This document shows positions 7,894-17,168 of a stretch of DNA of 64,000 nucleotides, in pieces. Origin of the DNA: Spirochaetia bacterium (lineage in GTDB: Bacteria > Spirochaetota > Spirochaetia > Treponematales > Rectinemataceae); assembly GCA_029975555.1 (NCBI GenBank), contig JARKOY010000079.1:210614-274613 (forward strand), written 5' to 3'. A program made the position numbers and the translations under genes. Each line of letters opens with the position of its first letter. Within the stretch, counting starts at the first letter, position 1. The notes under the pieces are model-generated. The model made no database searches. It saw nothing but the letters and a program-made list of their open reading frames with translations, and was not told the origin of the DNA.

Positions 7894-9150
7894 ATGAAGA
7901 AATGCAATGTTTTTGTTTTGCTCTTTCTTATGTTTGGTCTAATCGCTGCACCATCGCTCTTCGCCGCCAATGTCACCTTGACGATTTGGGGACGGGATAT
8001 TCCGGACGATTCGGCCGACCATCTGTACGTGAGAGACCTCATCGCAGGATTCCAGGCAAAAAATCCCGATATAAAGATCAACTATGTCGCGCTCGGCGAT
8101 CCGGGGCTCATGGATAAGACCAAGATCACGATGGCTTCGGGCTCTGGCCTCCCCGATATTTTTCAGACCTGGGGTGGTTCGGTCATGGGCGGTTACGCGG
8201 ACGCAGGCCATCTTCTGGATTTGACCGCTGAGCTGAAATCGGTGCCAGGAAGTCTCGCTGCTCAGCAGGCGATGACGTGGAAGGGCAAAATATACGGAGT
8301 CGCCCCCTTCTTCGCCGTGGCGGGAATTTTCGTCAATGAGGGCATCTTCAAGGCCAACAACCTCAAAGTTCCCACGACCATTGAGGAGTTCGACAAGGTC
8401 TGCGATACTCTGCTGGCCAAGGGGATTCAGCCATTCGCTTGCGGCGAAAAAGACAAATGGCCCGCCCTCGCCCTCTACATGTACCTGGTGAACCGCTACG
8501 GTGGTGATGCTTCGGCCCAGGCCGCAGCCCGGAAGATTCCCTACAATTCGGAACCCTTCGTCAAAGCCGCTCAGCTCTATCAGAGCTGGATCAAAAAGGG
8601 GTACTTTGGAGCCACCCCGCTAGGAGAGGCCTACGGCGATGCCCAGCAGCTCATGGCCACCGGCAAGGCGGCGATGCACGTCACTGGATCGTGGATGTGC
8701 GCACAGTACTCAAATCCGGACTTTACCGATCAGACGCTGGGGTTCTATGCCTTCCCCGCCTTTAAGTCGGGTGGTGTTGGGACTGTCTACGACATCATGG
8801 GAATGACCGATATCGGCTTTGCCGCCACGAAGGCCGCCGCAGGCAAGAAAGATGCCGTCGTCAAGTTCATGAAATACGCCATGAGCGTGGAAGCCTGCCA
8901 GTCCGATCCCGGGCGAATTTGCTCGGTCCCGGGCGTCAAGGCAAAGTCCACGTTGACCGCCCAAGCATCCGCCGTCTTTGCCTCCGCCAAGACGGTCACC
9001 TTCTGGTGGGACCAGGACCTTCCGCCTTCGGTGACCTCCCCGCTCAACGACACAATCCAGAGCTTCTTCTTGCCAGAAACCGATGTCAAGAAAGCGCTCA
9101 CGGCATTCGAGACGCTCTGTGTAGAAAACATTGGCCCTGTAAAAAAATAA
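7894..9150 (+). CDS. Sugar ABC transporter substrate-binding protein
   Basis: A 418-residue extracellular solute-binding protein (family 1, MalE/XylF-operon type). The ATG at 7894 follows GGAGG by seven bases and begins a signal peptide (FVLLFLMFGLIAAPSLFAA). The mature start 'NVTLTIWGRD' and later 'PDIFQTWGGSVMGGYADAGHLLDLTAEL' are typical of oligosaccharide-binding proteins. Two permeases follow, then a sensor kinase, a regulator and a GH52 beta-xylosidase, so xylo-oligosaccharide is the likely ligand. No ATPase gene is in the locus; a shared MsmK-type ATPase elsewhere is expected. Confidence 0.93.
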   Translation: MKKCNVFVLLFLMFGLIAAPSLFAANVTLTIWGRDIPDDSADHLYVRDLIAGFQAKNPDIKINYVALGDPGLMDKTKITMASGSGLPDIFQTWGGSVMGGYADAGHLLDLTAELKSVPGSLAAQQAMTWKGKIYGVAPFFAVAGIFVNEGIFKANNLKVPTTIEEFDKVCDTLLAKGIQPFACGEKDKWPALALYMYLVNRYGGDASAQAAARKIPYNSEPFVKAAQLYQSWIKKGYFGATPLGEAYGDAQQLMATGKAAMHVTGSWMCAQYSNPDFTDQTLGFYAFPAFKSGGVGTVYDIMGMTDIGFAATKAAAGKKDAVVKFMKYAMSVEACQSDPGRICSVPGVKAKSTLTAQASAVFASAKTVTFWWDQDLPPSVTSPLNDTIQSFFLPETDVKKALTAFETLCVENIGPVKK

Positions 9151-9158
9151 AAATGTTG

Positions 9159-9198
9159 AACAGAGGGGCGCGGGGACCAACGCCCGCGCCTTTCTGTT
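9159..9198 (+). terminator. Strong intercistronic stem-loop after the sugar-binding protein gene
   Basis: Sixteen-base-pair inverted repeat: AACAGAGGGGCGCGGG pairs with the sequence ending at 9198 through an 8-base loop, with two G-U pairs. The following sequence is only loosely T-rich, so it is probably a partial terminator or 3' stabiliser that keeps binding-protein mRNA more abundant than permease mRNA. Confidence 0.65.
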
Positions 9199-9274
9199 GT
9201 TTGTGCTGCCTTGTGATTTTTGCCCCACCTTTTTGGGATAATTGCAGTATAATTTTTAGTCATGGAGGTCGTGG

Positions 9275-10198
9275 ATGGTGGTCGCTGCCGGAGGATCAGC
9301 CTCTAGAAAGAAAGGCCACAAACGCGAACGGGGAACTACCCTCTTTGTCTTTCTCTGCGTGCTCCCCGCGCTCGTTTTTCTCGCTATTTTCCTCTACTAT
9401 CCTATTGTCGAAACCTTCAGAATATCGCAGGTGAAAACTACGGGGCTCTCCGAAGAAGTGTTTGTGGGGCTCGACAACTACAGAAAACTGTTCGCGGACG
9501 AGGAATTTCTGGCTGGGCTGAGGCACGTATTCTCATGGGCTTTCTGGAGCATCGTGATACAGCTGCCCCTCTCTTTCTTCATCGCGTTCGGGCTCACCTA
9601 CTATTCCAACAGAATGAGCAATACGCTGAGAGCGATCTTTTATCTGGCCAACATCCTGCCCTCGGCGATCACCGCCATGTTGGGGAAAATGGTCTTTGCG
9701 CCCAATTACGGCATTCTGGTGACGATCGGCAAGGTGCTCGGCTGGAAGTGGCTCGCCTCCGCCGATTTCCTCGGCAATCCGAAATTCGCCTTCTGGTCTG
9801 TCTTTGTGATCGCAACGTGGGCCTATGCTGGCTTCTACATCATCTATTTTATGGCGAGAATGGAGCAGATACCGCGCGATCTGCGCGAGGCGGCCGAGCT
9901 GGATGGGGCATCGGCCCTGCGCTACGCCTGGAGCATTGTACTGCCTGATCTGTCCTACGCGATACGTATCTGCGCCGTGCTGTGCACGGTAGGAAGCCTC
10001 AAGCTTTTCGACCTGCCGTACCTCATGACGACGGGAGGTCCAGGCTATGCCACGGTCACGCTGGGCATAACGCTCTATCGCCACGGCTTTATCAACTGGA
10101 ACTATGGCAAGGCGGCTGCCATCGGTGTGGTGATCTTCGTGCTCTCGTTGGTGTTCACGATCATCCAGTTCACTATCGGCAAGGGAAAGGACGCATAA
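9275..10198 (+). CDS. Sugar ABC transporter permease, MalF/UgpA-type
   Basis: A 307-residue inner-membrane permease with six predicted membrane segments. The EAA loop is 'EAAELDGASALRYAWSIVLPDL', the ATPase contact of the binding-protein-dependent permease family. The ATG is preceded by GGAGGTCGTGG. It follows the binding-protein gene after a 124-base gap containing a strong hairpin, and ends two bases before the second permease. It forms the transmembrane pore together with that partner for, by context, xylo-oligosaccharides. Confidence 0.93.
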   Translation: MVVAAGGSASRKKGHKRERGTTLFVFLCVLPALVFLAIFLYYPIVETFRISQVKTTGLSEEVFVGLDNYRKLFADEEFLAGLRHVFSWAFWSIVIQLPLSFFIAFGLTYYSNRMSNTLRAIFYLANILPSAITAMLGKMVFAPNYGILVTIGKVLGWKWLASADFLGNPKFAFWSVFVIATWAYAGFYIIYFMARMEQIPRDLREAAELDGASALRYAWSIVLPDLSYAIRICAVLCTVGSLKLFDLPYLMTTGGPGYATVTLGITLYRHGFINWNYGKAAAIGVVIFVLSLVFTIIQFTIGKGKDA

Positions 10199-10199
10199 T

Positions 10200-11090
10200 A
10201 TGGGCGAGGTGAATACAATGGCTGTCAAGCCGGACAGGCCCCGTTCCATTCAGGGAACACGAAGGCGCCACAGGCCGGCTGAGATCATCGTCACCGTGGT
10301 ACTCTCCATCCTGGCGCTTTTTGTTATCTTCCCCTTCGTGATTCCCTTCCTTTTTGCCGCTAAGACCCAGCTCGAATTTGCCTATCACCCCTGGGCGTGG
10401 CCCAAGTCATTCCAGGTCAAAAATTTCATCGATGCCTGGAAGGCGGTGAGGATCGACAAGGGGTTGATCAATACCCTCATTGTGTGCATCGGCTCCATAG
10501 TCTGTACCATACCTCCTGCGGCGCTGTCCGGCTATGTCTTCGCGCGCTACAGGAGCCGCTTCACGGAAATTCTCTTCTATTTAATTCTCATTGGGTATTT
10601 TATTCCGGTACAGATGGTGCTCGTGCCCCTCTACAAGATGGAGGTGGCGACGCATATCAACGATACCCTCTATGGCCTGTTCCTCCCTATGGCTGCCTTC
10701 GGCATACCCTTCTGGACCTTGATATACCGCTCTTTCTTCAAGAGCCTGCCGAACGAGCTGGCCGAGGCCGCTCGAATCGACGGGGCGGGGCACTGGTCGG
10801 TTCTTTTCCGCATCATGTTTCCCCTTGCTCAGCCGGCGACGGTGCTCGCCGTACTCCTTGTCTTTATCGGGGCATGGAACGATTATCTGTTGAGTCTCGT
10901 TCTTCTGACCGACCAAAACAATTTCACGATGCAGCTCCGCGTCGCTTCTTTTTTGAATGCTTACGGCACGGACAGAATGCCGCGGTATGCTGCTGCGGCC
11001 ATCATTTCGGCGGCCCCGACGGTCATCTTATACATCATAGGACATCGCGGCATCATCAAGGGGACGCTGGCAGGCGCGATAAAAGAATGA
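10200..11090 (+). CDS. Sugar ABC transporter permease, MalG/UgpE-type
   Basis: A 296-residue inner-membrane permease, second half of the sugar channel. The EAA loop reads 'ELAEAARIDGAGHWSVLFRIMFPLAQP'. The C-terminus ends in GHRGIIKGTLAGAIKE, typical of MalG-like proteins. Two starts are plausible: ATG 10200 (AAAGGA eight bases upstream) and ATG 10218 (GAGGTG six bases upstream). The longer form is listed. No ATPase follows; the next gene is the sensor kinase, 64 bases on. Confidence 0.93.
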   Translation: MGEVNTMAVKPDRPRSIQGTRRRHRPAEIIVTVVLSILALFVIFPFVIPFLFAAKTQLEFAYHPWAWPKSFQVKNFIDAWKAVRIDKGLINTLIVCIGSIVCTIPPAALSGYVFARYRSRFTEILFYLILIGYFIPVQMVLVPLYKMEVATHINDTLYGLFLPMAAFGIPFWTLIYRSFFKSLPNELAEAARIDGAGHWSVLFRIMFPLAQPATVLAVLLVFIGAWNDYLLSLVLLTDQNNFTMQLRVASFLNAYGTDRMPRYAAAAIISAAPTVILYIIGHRGIIKGTLAGAIKE

Positions 11091-11154
11091 TGTAAGCGGT
11101 ATCGCAATCACGTATTGTCGGGCTTTCATCTTCGATGCGGTTTGCGTAGACAGA

Positions 11155-13449
11155 GTGAAGGGGCGGGAGTATCCTGAAATAGTTATGCACGCAAAAAGCG
11201 GGAGAAGATCGACGCAGAGGCCATTCATCGGTTTTCTCGCGGCACGCTTCGATGAAGCGTATCAGCATGCCGTGTGGATGGGGGCTTCGGCAGAGGCCGA
11301 GGCGCTGGGCGCCTCCCTCATTTTCTTTGGGGGGCAGCGCATAAGCAGCCCTGTCGGCTATGAGGCGCTCGACAACATCGCCTTCGATCTGGCTAAACGC
11401 AGCGATATAGCTGGTCTCATCGTCATGTCCAACGTCATCGGCACCTACATAAATTCTGAAGAGCAGATGGCCTTCCTCAAAGGATTCGGCGACATGCCTC
11501 TCGTCACCATAGGAATTGAGTATCCAGGCATAGCCAGCGTCTGCGTGGACCCCTCCGGCGGCATGAGGTCCATCGTGGAACACCTGGTCCGTGTCCATGG
11601 GCGGAAGCATTTTCTCTTTCTTGCTGGCCCGAGGGGACACATCGAATCGGAGGCGAGGAAGGCCGAGTTTTTCGCGAGCCTCGACAAGCTTCTACCCGGC
11701 GCAGAGCCTGATGTCATTTACGGTGATTTTACCGAGGAAGACGCGCGGGAAAAGGTGGAGCAATATCTTGACGCCAAGGCTGGTGGAGCTCGCACGCTGA
11801 CGATCGACGCAATCGTGGCGGCCAACGATCTTATGGCCTTCGGTGCGCTCTCGGCCCTCGCCGCCCGAGGCATCGACGTGCCCGGGGACCTGTCCCTCAC
11901 AGGCTTCGACGACACGGAGGACAGCCGCTTTTCGACACCTCCCCTTACCACGGTCCGTCAGCCGACTGCGGCGCTCGGCAGGCTCGCGGTGCGCCGCCTG
12001 GCCGCGCGCCTCGGGCTGATTTCCGAAGAACCGCAGGTACGCCTTCCTGTGTCGTTCATCACGAGGGAATCCTGCGGATGTCTCTCCTCGCCCGATGCCG
12101 AGGATCTTCCTCCGGAGGGTGAGGAAATCGTTCTGGAGGCAACGGAGCCCATTTCTGTCGCCGTCAAGCGCGAGATCCATGCGGGCCGAAATCCGGGGCG
12201 TCTGAGAAAGCAGGCCATCCCACCGGAACAGAGAGAAAAGGCTCTTTTGGCCATAGCCGAAGGAGAGTGCCGTTACTTGGCCTCCGCCCGACTCCTCGCG
12301 GAAAAGCGAGCGGCGATTCTGAGGGATATAGAATCGTACCTTGTTTCGTCCTTCGGCATGGAGGATATTCTCAGAAAAATAGCCCACGGCATCAGAGAGC
12401 TGGGGATAAGTGGCTGCTGGCTCAGCCTTTTCGAGGCAGGGGGACCTTCTCCCGAGTGGTCGAAACTCATGCTCGCCGCCGTCGGAAATAGTGTCCACAT
12501 TCTTTCACCTCAGGGGCTGCGCTTCAGAACTGCCGAACTCATACCCGGCGGACTTCCCCCTGAATGGAAGGCCTATGTCTGCGAGCCGCTCTGTTTCGGC
12601 GACGATCGCCTCGGATACCTGATCTGTACGGCCGATTCCACAGACCGCCGCATGTACGTTGCGCTCCGCGATCAGGTGTCGAGCGCTATCAAGGGAGCTA
12701 TTCTCATGGCAGCCGAAAAAGACAGGGAAAAGGAGCTGGAAAAGAAGGTCCGTCTCAGGACTCTCGAGCTCTCGGCCGCCAACCAGCGCCTCATGGAGGA
12801 AATTGCGAGAAGAAAAAAACTGGAAGAGGAACTCCTCAGCATCTCCAACTTCATTATGGGCGACATAGGGCGCGACATCCACGACAACCTCTGTCAGGAC
12901 ATCGCGGTGCTTGGAATTATGGCTGCCGTGCTGGAAGGAAGACTGATCCGAGCAGGCCTCAAGGCTGAGAGCGAAGAAGCAGCAGCCATCGCGAGGCGCG
13001 CAGGTGAAACCGCGGCCAAGGCCAAGGACATGGCCCGCGGCCTGTACCCTGTTGAGCTCGAGGCGAAGGGCATTGTCCCTGCGATCGAGAATCTGGTCTC
13101 CGTCGCCCGAAAGGGGCGTGGAACCACGATTAGGTTGGAAGTCACCCGAGGCTTCTACGTCCGCGATCCTCAGAAGGCGCTGCATCTCTTTCGAATTGTG
13201 CAGGAGGCACTCAGCAACGCGCTGAAGCATTCGAACGCTTCTGAGATCAGAGTGGGCCTCTACATGGACCGCGAGAACATCACGGTGGAAGTGGCCGACA
13301 ATGGAGTCGGCCTTCCGCAAGGGAGTGCTCAGGAGGAAGGCGGGATGGGGCTCCAGATCATGAAATATAGGGCCAGCGTCATAGGCGCCGAACTGCGTAT
13401 TCGGTCGAAGGAGTCGGGGACCACGGTGGCCTGTAGGGTAGCGAGGTAG
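11155..13449 (+). CDS. Hybrid sugar-sensing histidine kinase: LacI-type ligand domain plus HisKA_3 kinase
   Basis: A 764-residue soluble protein with no signal or membrane segment. Residues about 20-305 are a periplasmic-binding-protein-like fold as in LacI regulators but without the DNA-binding helix-turn-helix ('AIVAANDLMAFGALSALAARGIDVPGDLSLTGFDD'), ending in RESCGC. A linker and GAF-like region (about 390-515) and a coiled coil (about 520-562) follow. The kinase has the NarX-type H-box with His576 (DIHDNLCQD), N-box EALSNALKHS (684-693), DNGVGL (715-720) and GGMGLQI (729-735). It probably senses imported sugar in the cytoplasm and phosphorylates the adjacent regulator. The start is GTG; ATG 11185 is an alternative. 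Confidence 0.9.
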   Translation: MKGREYPEIVMHAKSGRRSTQRPFIGFLAARFDEAYQHAVWMGASAEAEALGASLIFFGGQRISSPVGYEALDNIAFDLAKRSDIAGLIVMSNVIGTYINSEEQMAFLKGFGDMPLVTIGIEYPGIASVCVDPSGGMRSIVEHLVRVHGRKHFLFLAGPRGHIESEARKAEFFASLDKLLPGAEPDVIYGDFTEEDAREKVEQYLDAKAGGARTLTIDAIVAANDLMAFGALSALAARGIDVPGDLSLTGFDDTEDSRFSTPPLTTVRQPTAALGRLAVRRLAARLGLISEEPQVRLPVSFITRESCGCLSSPDAEDLPPEGEEIVLEATEPISVAVKREIHAGRNPGRLRKQAIPPEQREKALLAIAEGECRYLASARLLAEKRAAILRDIESYLVSSFGMEDILRKIAHGIRELGISGCWLSLFEAGGPSPEWSKLMLAAVGNSVHILSPQGLRFRTAELIPGGLPPEWKAYVCEPLCFGDDRLGYLICTADSTDRRMYVALRDQVSSAIKGAILMAAEKDREKELEKKVRLRTLELSAANQRLMEEIARRKKLEEELLSISNFIMGDIGRDIHDNLCQDIAVLGIMAAVLEGRLIRAGLKAESEEAAAIARRAGETAAKAKDMARGLYPVELEAKGIVPAIENLVSVARKGRGTTIRLEVTRGFYVRDPQKALHLFRIVQEALSNALKHSNASEIRVGLYMDRENITVEVADNGVGLPQGSAQEEGGMGLQIMKYRASVIGAELRIRSKESGTTVACRVAR

Positions 13450-13452
13450 CAT

Positions 13453-14112
13453 ATGTCGATACGACCAACATTCATCGTGGTGGACGATCATCCTCTCTAT
13501 CGTCAGGGGGTGACGACGCTCATCTCCGAGGAACTGCACCTTGAGTGCGTGGGGGAAGCAGGCGGCGTCCCAGAGGCCATAGGGCTGTTGGCGGCCAAGA
13601 GGCCCCGCCTCGCCATTGTGGACATATCCCTCCAGGGACAGAGCGGCCTTGAGCTCATACACTTCATCAAGAATGAATACCCAGAAACCCTCGTCCTCGT
13701 CGTGTCGATGCATGAGGAGAATCTCTATGGCGAGAGAGTGCTCAAGGCAGGCGCCCGCGGTTTTGTCATGAAACACCAAAGTCCGGCTATTCTTCTCAAG
13801 GCAGTGACGGATGTCCTCGCAGGGCGCCTCGCAGTGAGCGAGGAGCTGAGAGAGCGCCTGCTCGCGGGCGTCGTGGGAGGACGGAATGACCCAGATCCTG
13901 TGAATAGACTCTCCGACCGCGAACTGGAAGTTTTCACTCTCATCGGAAAAGGATACGGCGCCACCGAGATAGCCGAGAAGTTGGGCATCTCAGTAAAGAC
14001 AGTGAACGCCTACAGAGAACACATCAAGGACAAACTCTATCTGCCCTCGGCAGCCGACCTACGCAAGTTCGCCGTCGAATGGGCCTCGCGCACGCTTGAT
14101 TGTGGGGCTTAG
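13453..14112 (+). CDS. NarL/FixJ-type response regulator
   Basis: A 219-residue two-domain regulator. The receiver has the acidic pair DD (residues 11-12), the phospho-acceptor Asp57 in LAIVDISLQG, and a Lys near 107. The C-terminal LuxR-type helix-turn-helix reads 'LSDRELEVFTLIGKGYGATEIAEKLGISVKTVNAYREHIKDKL'-like over residues about 150-195, which is canonical. The start is 3 bases after the kinase stop, so kinase and regulator are one operon. It likely activates the sugar importer and the beta-xylosidase downstream. Confidence 0.94.
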   Translation: MSIRPTFIVVDDHPLYRQGVTTLISEELHLECVGEAGGVPEAIGLLAAKRPRLAIVDISLQGQSGLELIHFIKNEYPETLVLVVSMHEENLYGERVLKAGARGFVMKHQSPAILLKAVTDVLAGRLAVSEELRERLLAGVVGGRNDPDPVNRLSDRELEVFTLIGKGYGATEIAEKLGISVKTVNAYREHIKDKLYLPSAADLRKFAVEWASRTLDCGA

Positions 14113-14231
14113 GTAAAAAGGCCGATGGTCAAAACGGCAAAAATCCCACTGATCACAGAGGCTCTAAAACTATATGCTGTACACGTGTATCGTTGCACAA
14201 CGCTGCAAGACGCCTATGGGGAATCCGATCA

Positions 14232-16331
14232 ATGGAACTACAGAGACATGATATAGATTATTATTCTTTGCACGGTATATGGGGTGCATATTCTTCCTTC
14301 GTCCTCGGACGCATCGGCCGGGGGGCGGGGGTCGTGGTCGGGGATGTCCGTCCTCCGGAAACAGGTCTTTTTGTTGGGTACCGCGTAGGGCGAGAAGAGC
14401 CTCACCTGTTTCCCTTCTCTTCTGGAAGAAAGTATGGCCTCGGGGCTGCTGCCTACCACGCCGACGAATCGTCCAAGAACATCGATGAACACTACAGGCG
14501 CGCCACATGGTTCAAGCCCGAGGAGATGGAGCGTTTCATATATCTTTCGGGCGAAGAGTGGCGCACGAAACTGATGAGTTTTCGAGTCTTCTCCTTCTTC
14601 GGAGAAGTCCCGGACCCGGCAACTGTCTCGCGGGCTTCGGCCCGTTCGGCCTTCAGACCTTCCATCCTCATTCGGCTCTCGTTCGACAACAGCGAGGGCA
14701 ATGGGCCGATGACGGGCCTCTTCGGCATGCAAGGAATCCGCCGACCCCTCTCGGATTCCACCGATGGAGCCCTTCTCGGCATGGCCTCCGACGCCTGTTT
14801 CGGCTTTGCCGTACACCCCGGCGCCGATGTCGAGGAGGTGATGGATTGGTCCGTGATCGATGCCGCCTTCAACGGCAATCGTTCCCTCCGCCGTCTGGCT
14901 TCCGAGGGGGGCCTACGGTTTACGATAGCTCCTGGGCGTAAGGCCGAGTACATCATTGCGCTGGGGGTCTTCCGCGACGGCATCATAACCACAGGGAGAC
15001 GCGCCTACGCCTACTACACCTGCCTTTTTAAAGATCTCGAGGACGTTCTCGAAAATGCCCTCGACGAGGCGGAAGAATCTCTTTTCAGAGCCGAGAGGGT
15101 GGATGCTCTTCTCGATTCGTCTGGACTCTCGGAGGATCGCCGTTTTCTCTTCGCGCAGGCTGCCCACAGTTATCTTGCCAACACCGAACTTCTTCTGTCC
15201 GAGACGGGCGAGCCTATTTTTGTCGTAAACGAGGGCGAATACCAGATGATGAACACCCTCGACCTCACCATAGATCAGGCCTTCTGGGAAGCGCGTTTTT
15301 CGCCGTGGACACTGCGCAATGAACTGGAATCGCTGGAGGAATACTCCACCTACGAAGATTCCATGGGCCTCGCTTTTGCGCACGATCAAGGAGTGGACAA
15401 CTGTTTTACGCCGCGAGGACGATCGGTATATGAACTGCCGGGACTGACGGACTGCTTCAGCTTCATGAGTTACGAGGAAACCCTCAATTGGACGATTTCG
15501 GCCTGTCTTTACACGAATCTTACGGACAGCTGGAATTGGGCCCGGGACAAGCGCAAAAGGCTGAGCTCCTGCCTCAGGTCCATCATTGCGCGCGACGCGA
15601 ACGGCGACGGAATCATGGACCGAGACTCCGACCGCTGCGAGGGTGGGGCAGAGATCACGACCTACGACTCCCTGGACATCAGCTTAGGACAGGCGCGCAA
15701 CAATCTTTACCTGGCCGTAAAGGCGTGGGCTGCCTTCGTCTGCCTTGAAGCTCTTTTCAGAAAGCTCGATGGAAGAGAAACCGAAGAATCTAGGGATGCT
15801 GCGTCGGCCGCCAGGGCCGCGGCAGCCACCATTGTCGCCAACATGCTCGACCCGGAAGGCTTTATCCCGGCCGTGTTCGAGCGCGACAACCGCTCCTGCA
15901 TCATCCCTGCAATCGAGGGCTTGGCCTACCCCGCCTTCTGCGGCGCCCCGGAGGCCGTTCGCCCCGACGGCCCCTATGGAGAGCTCGTCCGCGCACTCAA
16001 ACGGCATGTAGAAACCGTCCTCGTCCCCGGCGTCTGCATCGATGCGTCGTCGGGGGGCTGGAAGCTCTCTTCGACGAGCAACAACACGTGGCTCAGCAAA
16101 ATATTCTTGAACCAGTACGTTGCAGAACAGATTCTGGGCATCAGCGACGAACGCGTGACGCGGGACTCCGTCCATGCTTCATGGCTTAAGACCGGCAGCG
16201 CCGACTTTGCGGCCACCGATCAGGTCGATTCCACGACCGGAAAAGACCTTGGTTCGAGGCTCTATCCCAGGCTCGTCACCTCGATACTCTGGCTCGGGCA
16301 GATGTCTAGGCAAAACCAGCGCGCTGTATGA
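14232..16331 (+). CDS. GH52 beta-xylosidase
   Basis: A 699-residue protein, standard length for glycoside hydrolase family 52. The N-terminus 'HGIWGAYSSFVLG' matches the family entry motif, VVNEGEYQMMNTLDLT holds the nucleophile Glu (residue 334), and EITTYDSLDISLGQARNN holds the acid/base Asp (residue 479); these correspond to E335 and D495 reported for the Geobacillus enzyme. No signal peptide, so it acts in the cytoplasm on imported xylo-oligosaccharides, releasing xylose. The ATG at 14232 has GGGGA nine bases upstream; an in-frame TTG within the regulator gene is unlikely. The 119-base gap before it contains the palindrome TACACGTGTA (14180-14189). Confidence 0.92.
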   Translation: MELQRHDIDYYSLHGIWGAYSSFVLGRIGRGAGVVVGDVRPPETGLFVGYRVGREEPHLFPFSSGRKYGLGAAAYHADESSKNIDEHYRRATWFKPEEMERFIYLSGEEWRTKLMSFRVFSFFGEVPDPATVSRASARSAFRPSILIRLSFDNSEGNGPMTGLFGMQGIRRPLSDSTDGALLGMASDACFGFAVHPGADVEEVMDWSVIDAAFNGNRSLRRLASEGGLRFTIAPGRKAEYIIALGVFRDGIITTGRRAYAYYTCLFKDLEDVLENALDEAEESLFRAERVDALLDSSGLSEDRRFLFAQAAHSYLANTELLLSETGEPIFVVNEGEYQMMNTLDLTIDQAFWEARFSPWTLRNELESLEEYSTYEDSMGLAFAHDQGVDNCFTPRGRSVYELPGLTDCFSFMSYEETLNWTISACLYTNLTDSWNWARDKRKRLSSCLRSIIARDANGDGIMDRDSDRCEGGAEITTYDSLDISLGQARNNLYLAVKAWAAFVCLEALFRKLDGRETEESRDAASAARAAAATIVANMLDPEGFIPAVFERDNRSCIIPAIEGLAYPAFCGAPEAVRPDGPYGELVRALKRHVETVLVPGVCIDASSGGWKLSSTSNNTWLSKIFLNQYVAEQILGISDERVTRDSVHASWLKTGSADFAATDQVDSTTGKDLGSRLYPRLVTSILWLGQMSRQNQRAV

Positions 16332-16531
16332 TATTCATCCTGCGCGCCCTCGGTGAACAGGCAAAAGAAGAATTTTCCGGTCTTTCTGTAAAAGAGGGCG
16401 CGGCGGCCTGACCTCGGCGGGCGGGCATAGGACCCGCCCTGCTATGCTCGAACTAAGGTCTCTCGTCAGTACAGGTGAGGTTTCAGGAGCCCCGCTCGTC
16501 CGTGCCGGCGCATGCGGGTTAAAAAGCTCTA
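16332..16531. other. Intergenic region with two GC-rich inverted repeats
   Basis: Convergent gap between the GH52 gene and higA. CGCGCCCTC (about 16344-16352) can pair with GAGGGCGCG (about 16395-16403) over a long loop, and GGGCGGG/CCCGCCC (about 16420-16440) forms a tight hairpin. Neither has a T-tract. No coding potential is supported. The base composition changes from GC-rich to AT-rich toward 16531. Confidence 0.4.
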
Positions 16532-16825
16532 TCAGCTGTAGGAATGTATTTTTTCTAGCTCTTTGCTCATCTTCTTTTGTGCTTCTCGTATATCGAGTTC
16601 ATTCTGAAGATTTAACCAAAACTTATACGAGTTCCCAAAATACTTCGAAAGTCGCAATGCCATCTCTACTGAGAGTTTTCTTTTGCCATGGAGTAAATCC
16701 AAGACCGTACTCGTCGATACATTGAGCTCTTTCGAAAGCCTATAGGGGGTAATATGGAATGGTTCAAGGAACTCTTCTCGAAGAATTTCTCCAATGGTGG
16801 GGGTCTCAATATAGTCTTCATTCAT
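16532..16825 (-). CDS. higA: HigA-type antitoxin (XRE family)
   Basis: A 97-residue protein with an XRE helix-turn-helix ('YRLSKELNVSTSTVLDLLHGKRKLSVEMALRLSKYF'), preceded by 'TIGEILREEFLEP', the family's usual N-terminus. It neutralises the HigB ribonuclease encoded just upstream (13 bases between genes) and probably represses the promoter at 17127-17165, which holds two AGATAT-type palindromes. Toxin-before-antitoxin order is typical of higBA. The module is clearly more AT-rich than its neighbours, consistent with horizontal transfer. Confidence 0.92.
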   Translation of the reverse strand: MNEDYIETPTIGEILREEFLEPFHITPYRLSKELNVSTSTVLDLLHGKRKLSVEMALRLSKYFGNSYKFWLNLQNELDIREAQKKMSKELEKIHSYS

Positions 16826-16838
16826 ACTATCTCACCTC

Positions 16839-17120
16839 TCAATGATAATCGATAATAGAAACTTCATACGCATCGCTCCCTTCAAATTTGAAAATGATCC
16901 TCCATTTATCATTGATTCGAATGGAGCAATACCCTTTCTTCGGGCCTTGTAAATGTTCGAATCTGTTGGATGGCGGTACCATAAAATCTTTCTCGGCCGT
17001 CGAAGCATCAATCAACAGAAGCTTTATAAGCGCTCGTTTTTGAATCTCGGGAGGAAGTCGTTTGGATTTTTCTTGGTGAAAGATTTTTTCTGTCTCCGCG
17101 TCTCCAAAAGATCGTATCAT
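16839..17120 (-). CDS. higB: HigB-type toxin (RelE/ParE superfamily mRNA interferase)
   Basis: A 93-residue protein matching HigB: 'MIRSFGDAETEKIFHQEKSK' at the N-terminus, 'RFEHLQGPKKGYCSIRINDKWRIIFKF' in the core, and the C-terminal VSIIDYH, with the Arg, Lys and His residues used by this family for ribosome-dependent mRNA cleavage. The ATG lies only 6 bases after the -10 box and has no ribosome binding site, so translation is probably from a leaderless mRNA. It is first in the two-gene higBA module. Confidence 0.93.
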   Translation of the reverse strand: MIRSFGDAETEKIFHQEKSKRLPPEIQKRALIKLLLIDASTAEKDFMVPPSNRFEHLQGPKKGYCSIRINDKWRIIFKFEGSDAYEVSIIDYH

Positions 17121-17126
17121 AAACCA

Positions 17127-17165
17127 AATATACCCTATGCAGATATATCTGTCAAATAGATATCT
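17127..17165 (-). promoter_or_regulatory. higBA promoter and operator palindromes
   Basis: Minus-strand TTGACA (17150-17155), 17-base spacer, TATATT (17127-17132). Palindromes AGATATATCT (17141-17150) and AGATATCT (17158-17165) flank or overlap the -35 box, the expected place for HigA autorepression. The -10 ends 6 bases before the higB ATG. Confidence 0.65.
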
Positions 17166-17168
17166 TTT

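Noticed and set aside
12505..13779. Long open frame on the minus strand (424 codons) opposite the sensor kinase
   Set aside because: It mirrors a well-supported kinase gene on the plus strand, has no recognisable domain and arises from GC-rich codon usage.
16344..16440. GC-rich inverted repeats after the beta-xylosidase as a rho-independent terminator
   Set aside because: The stems are present but not followed by a T-tract, so they are listed only as repeats.
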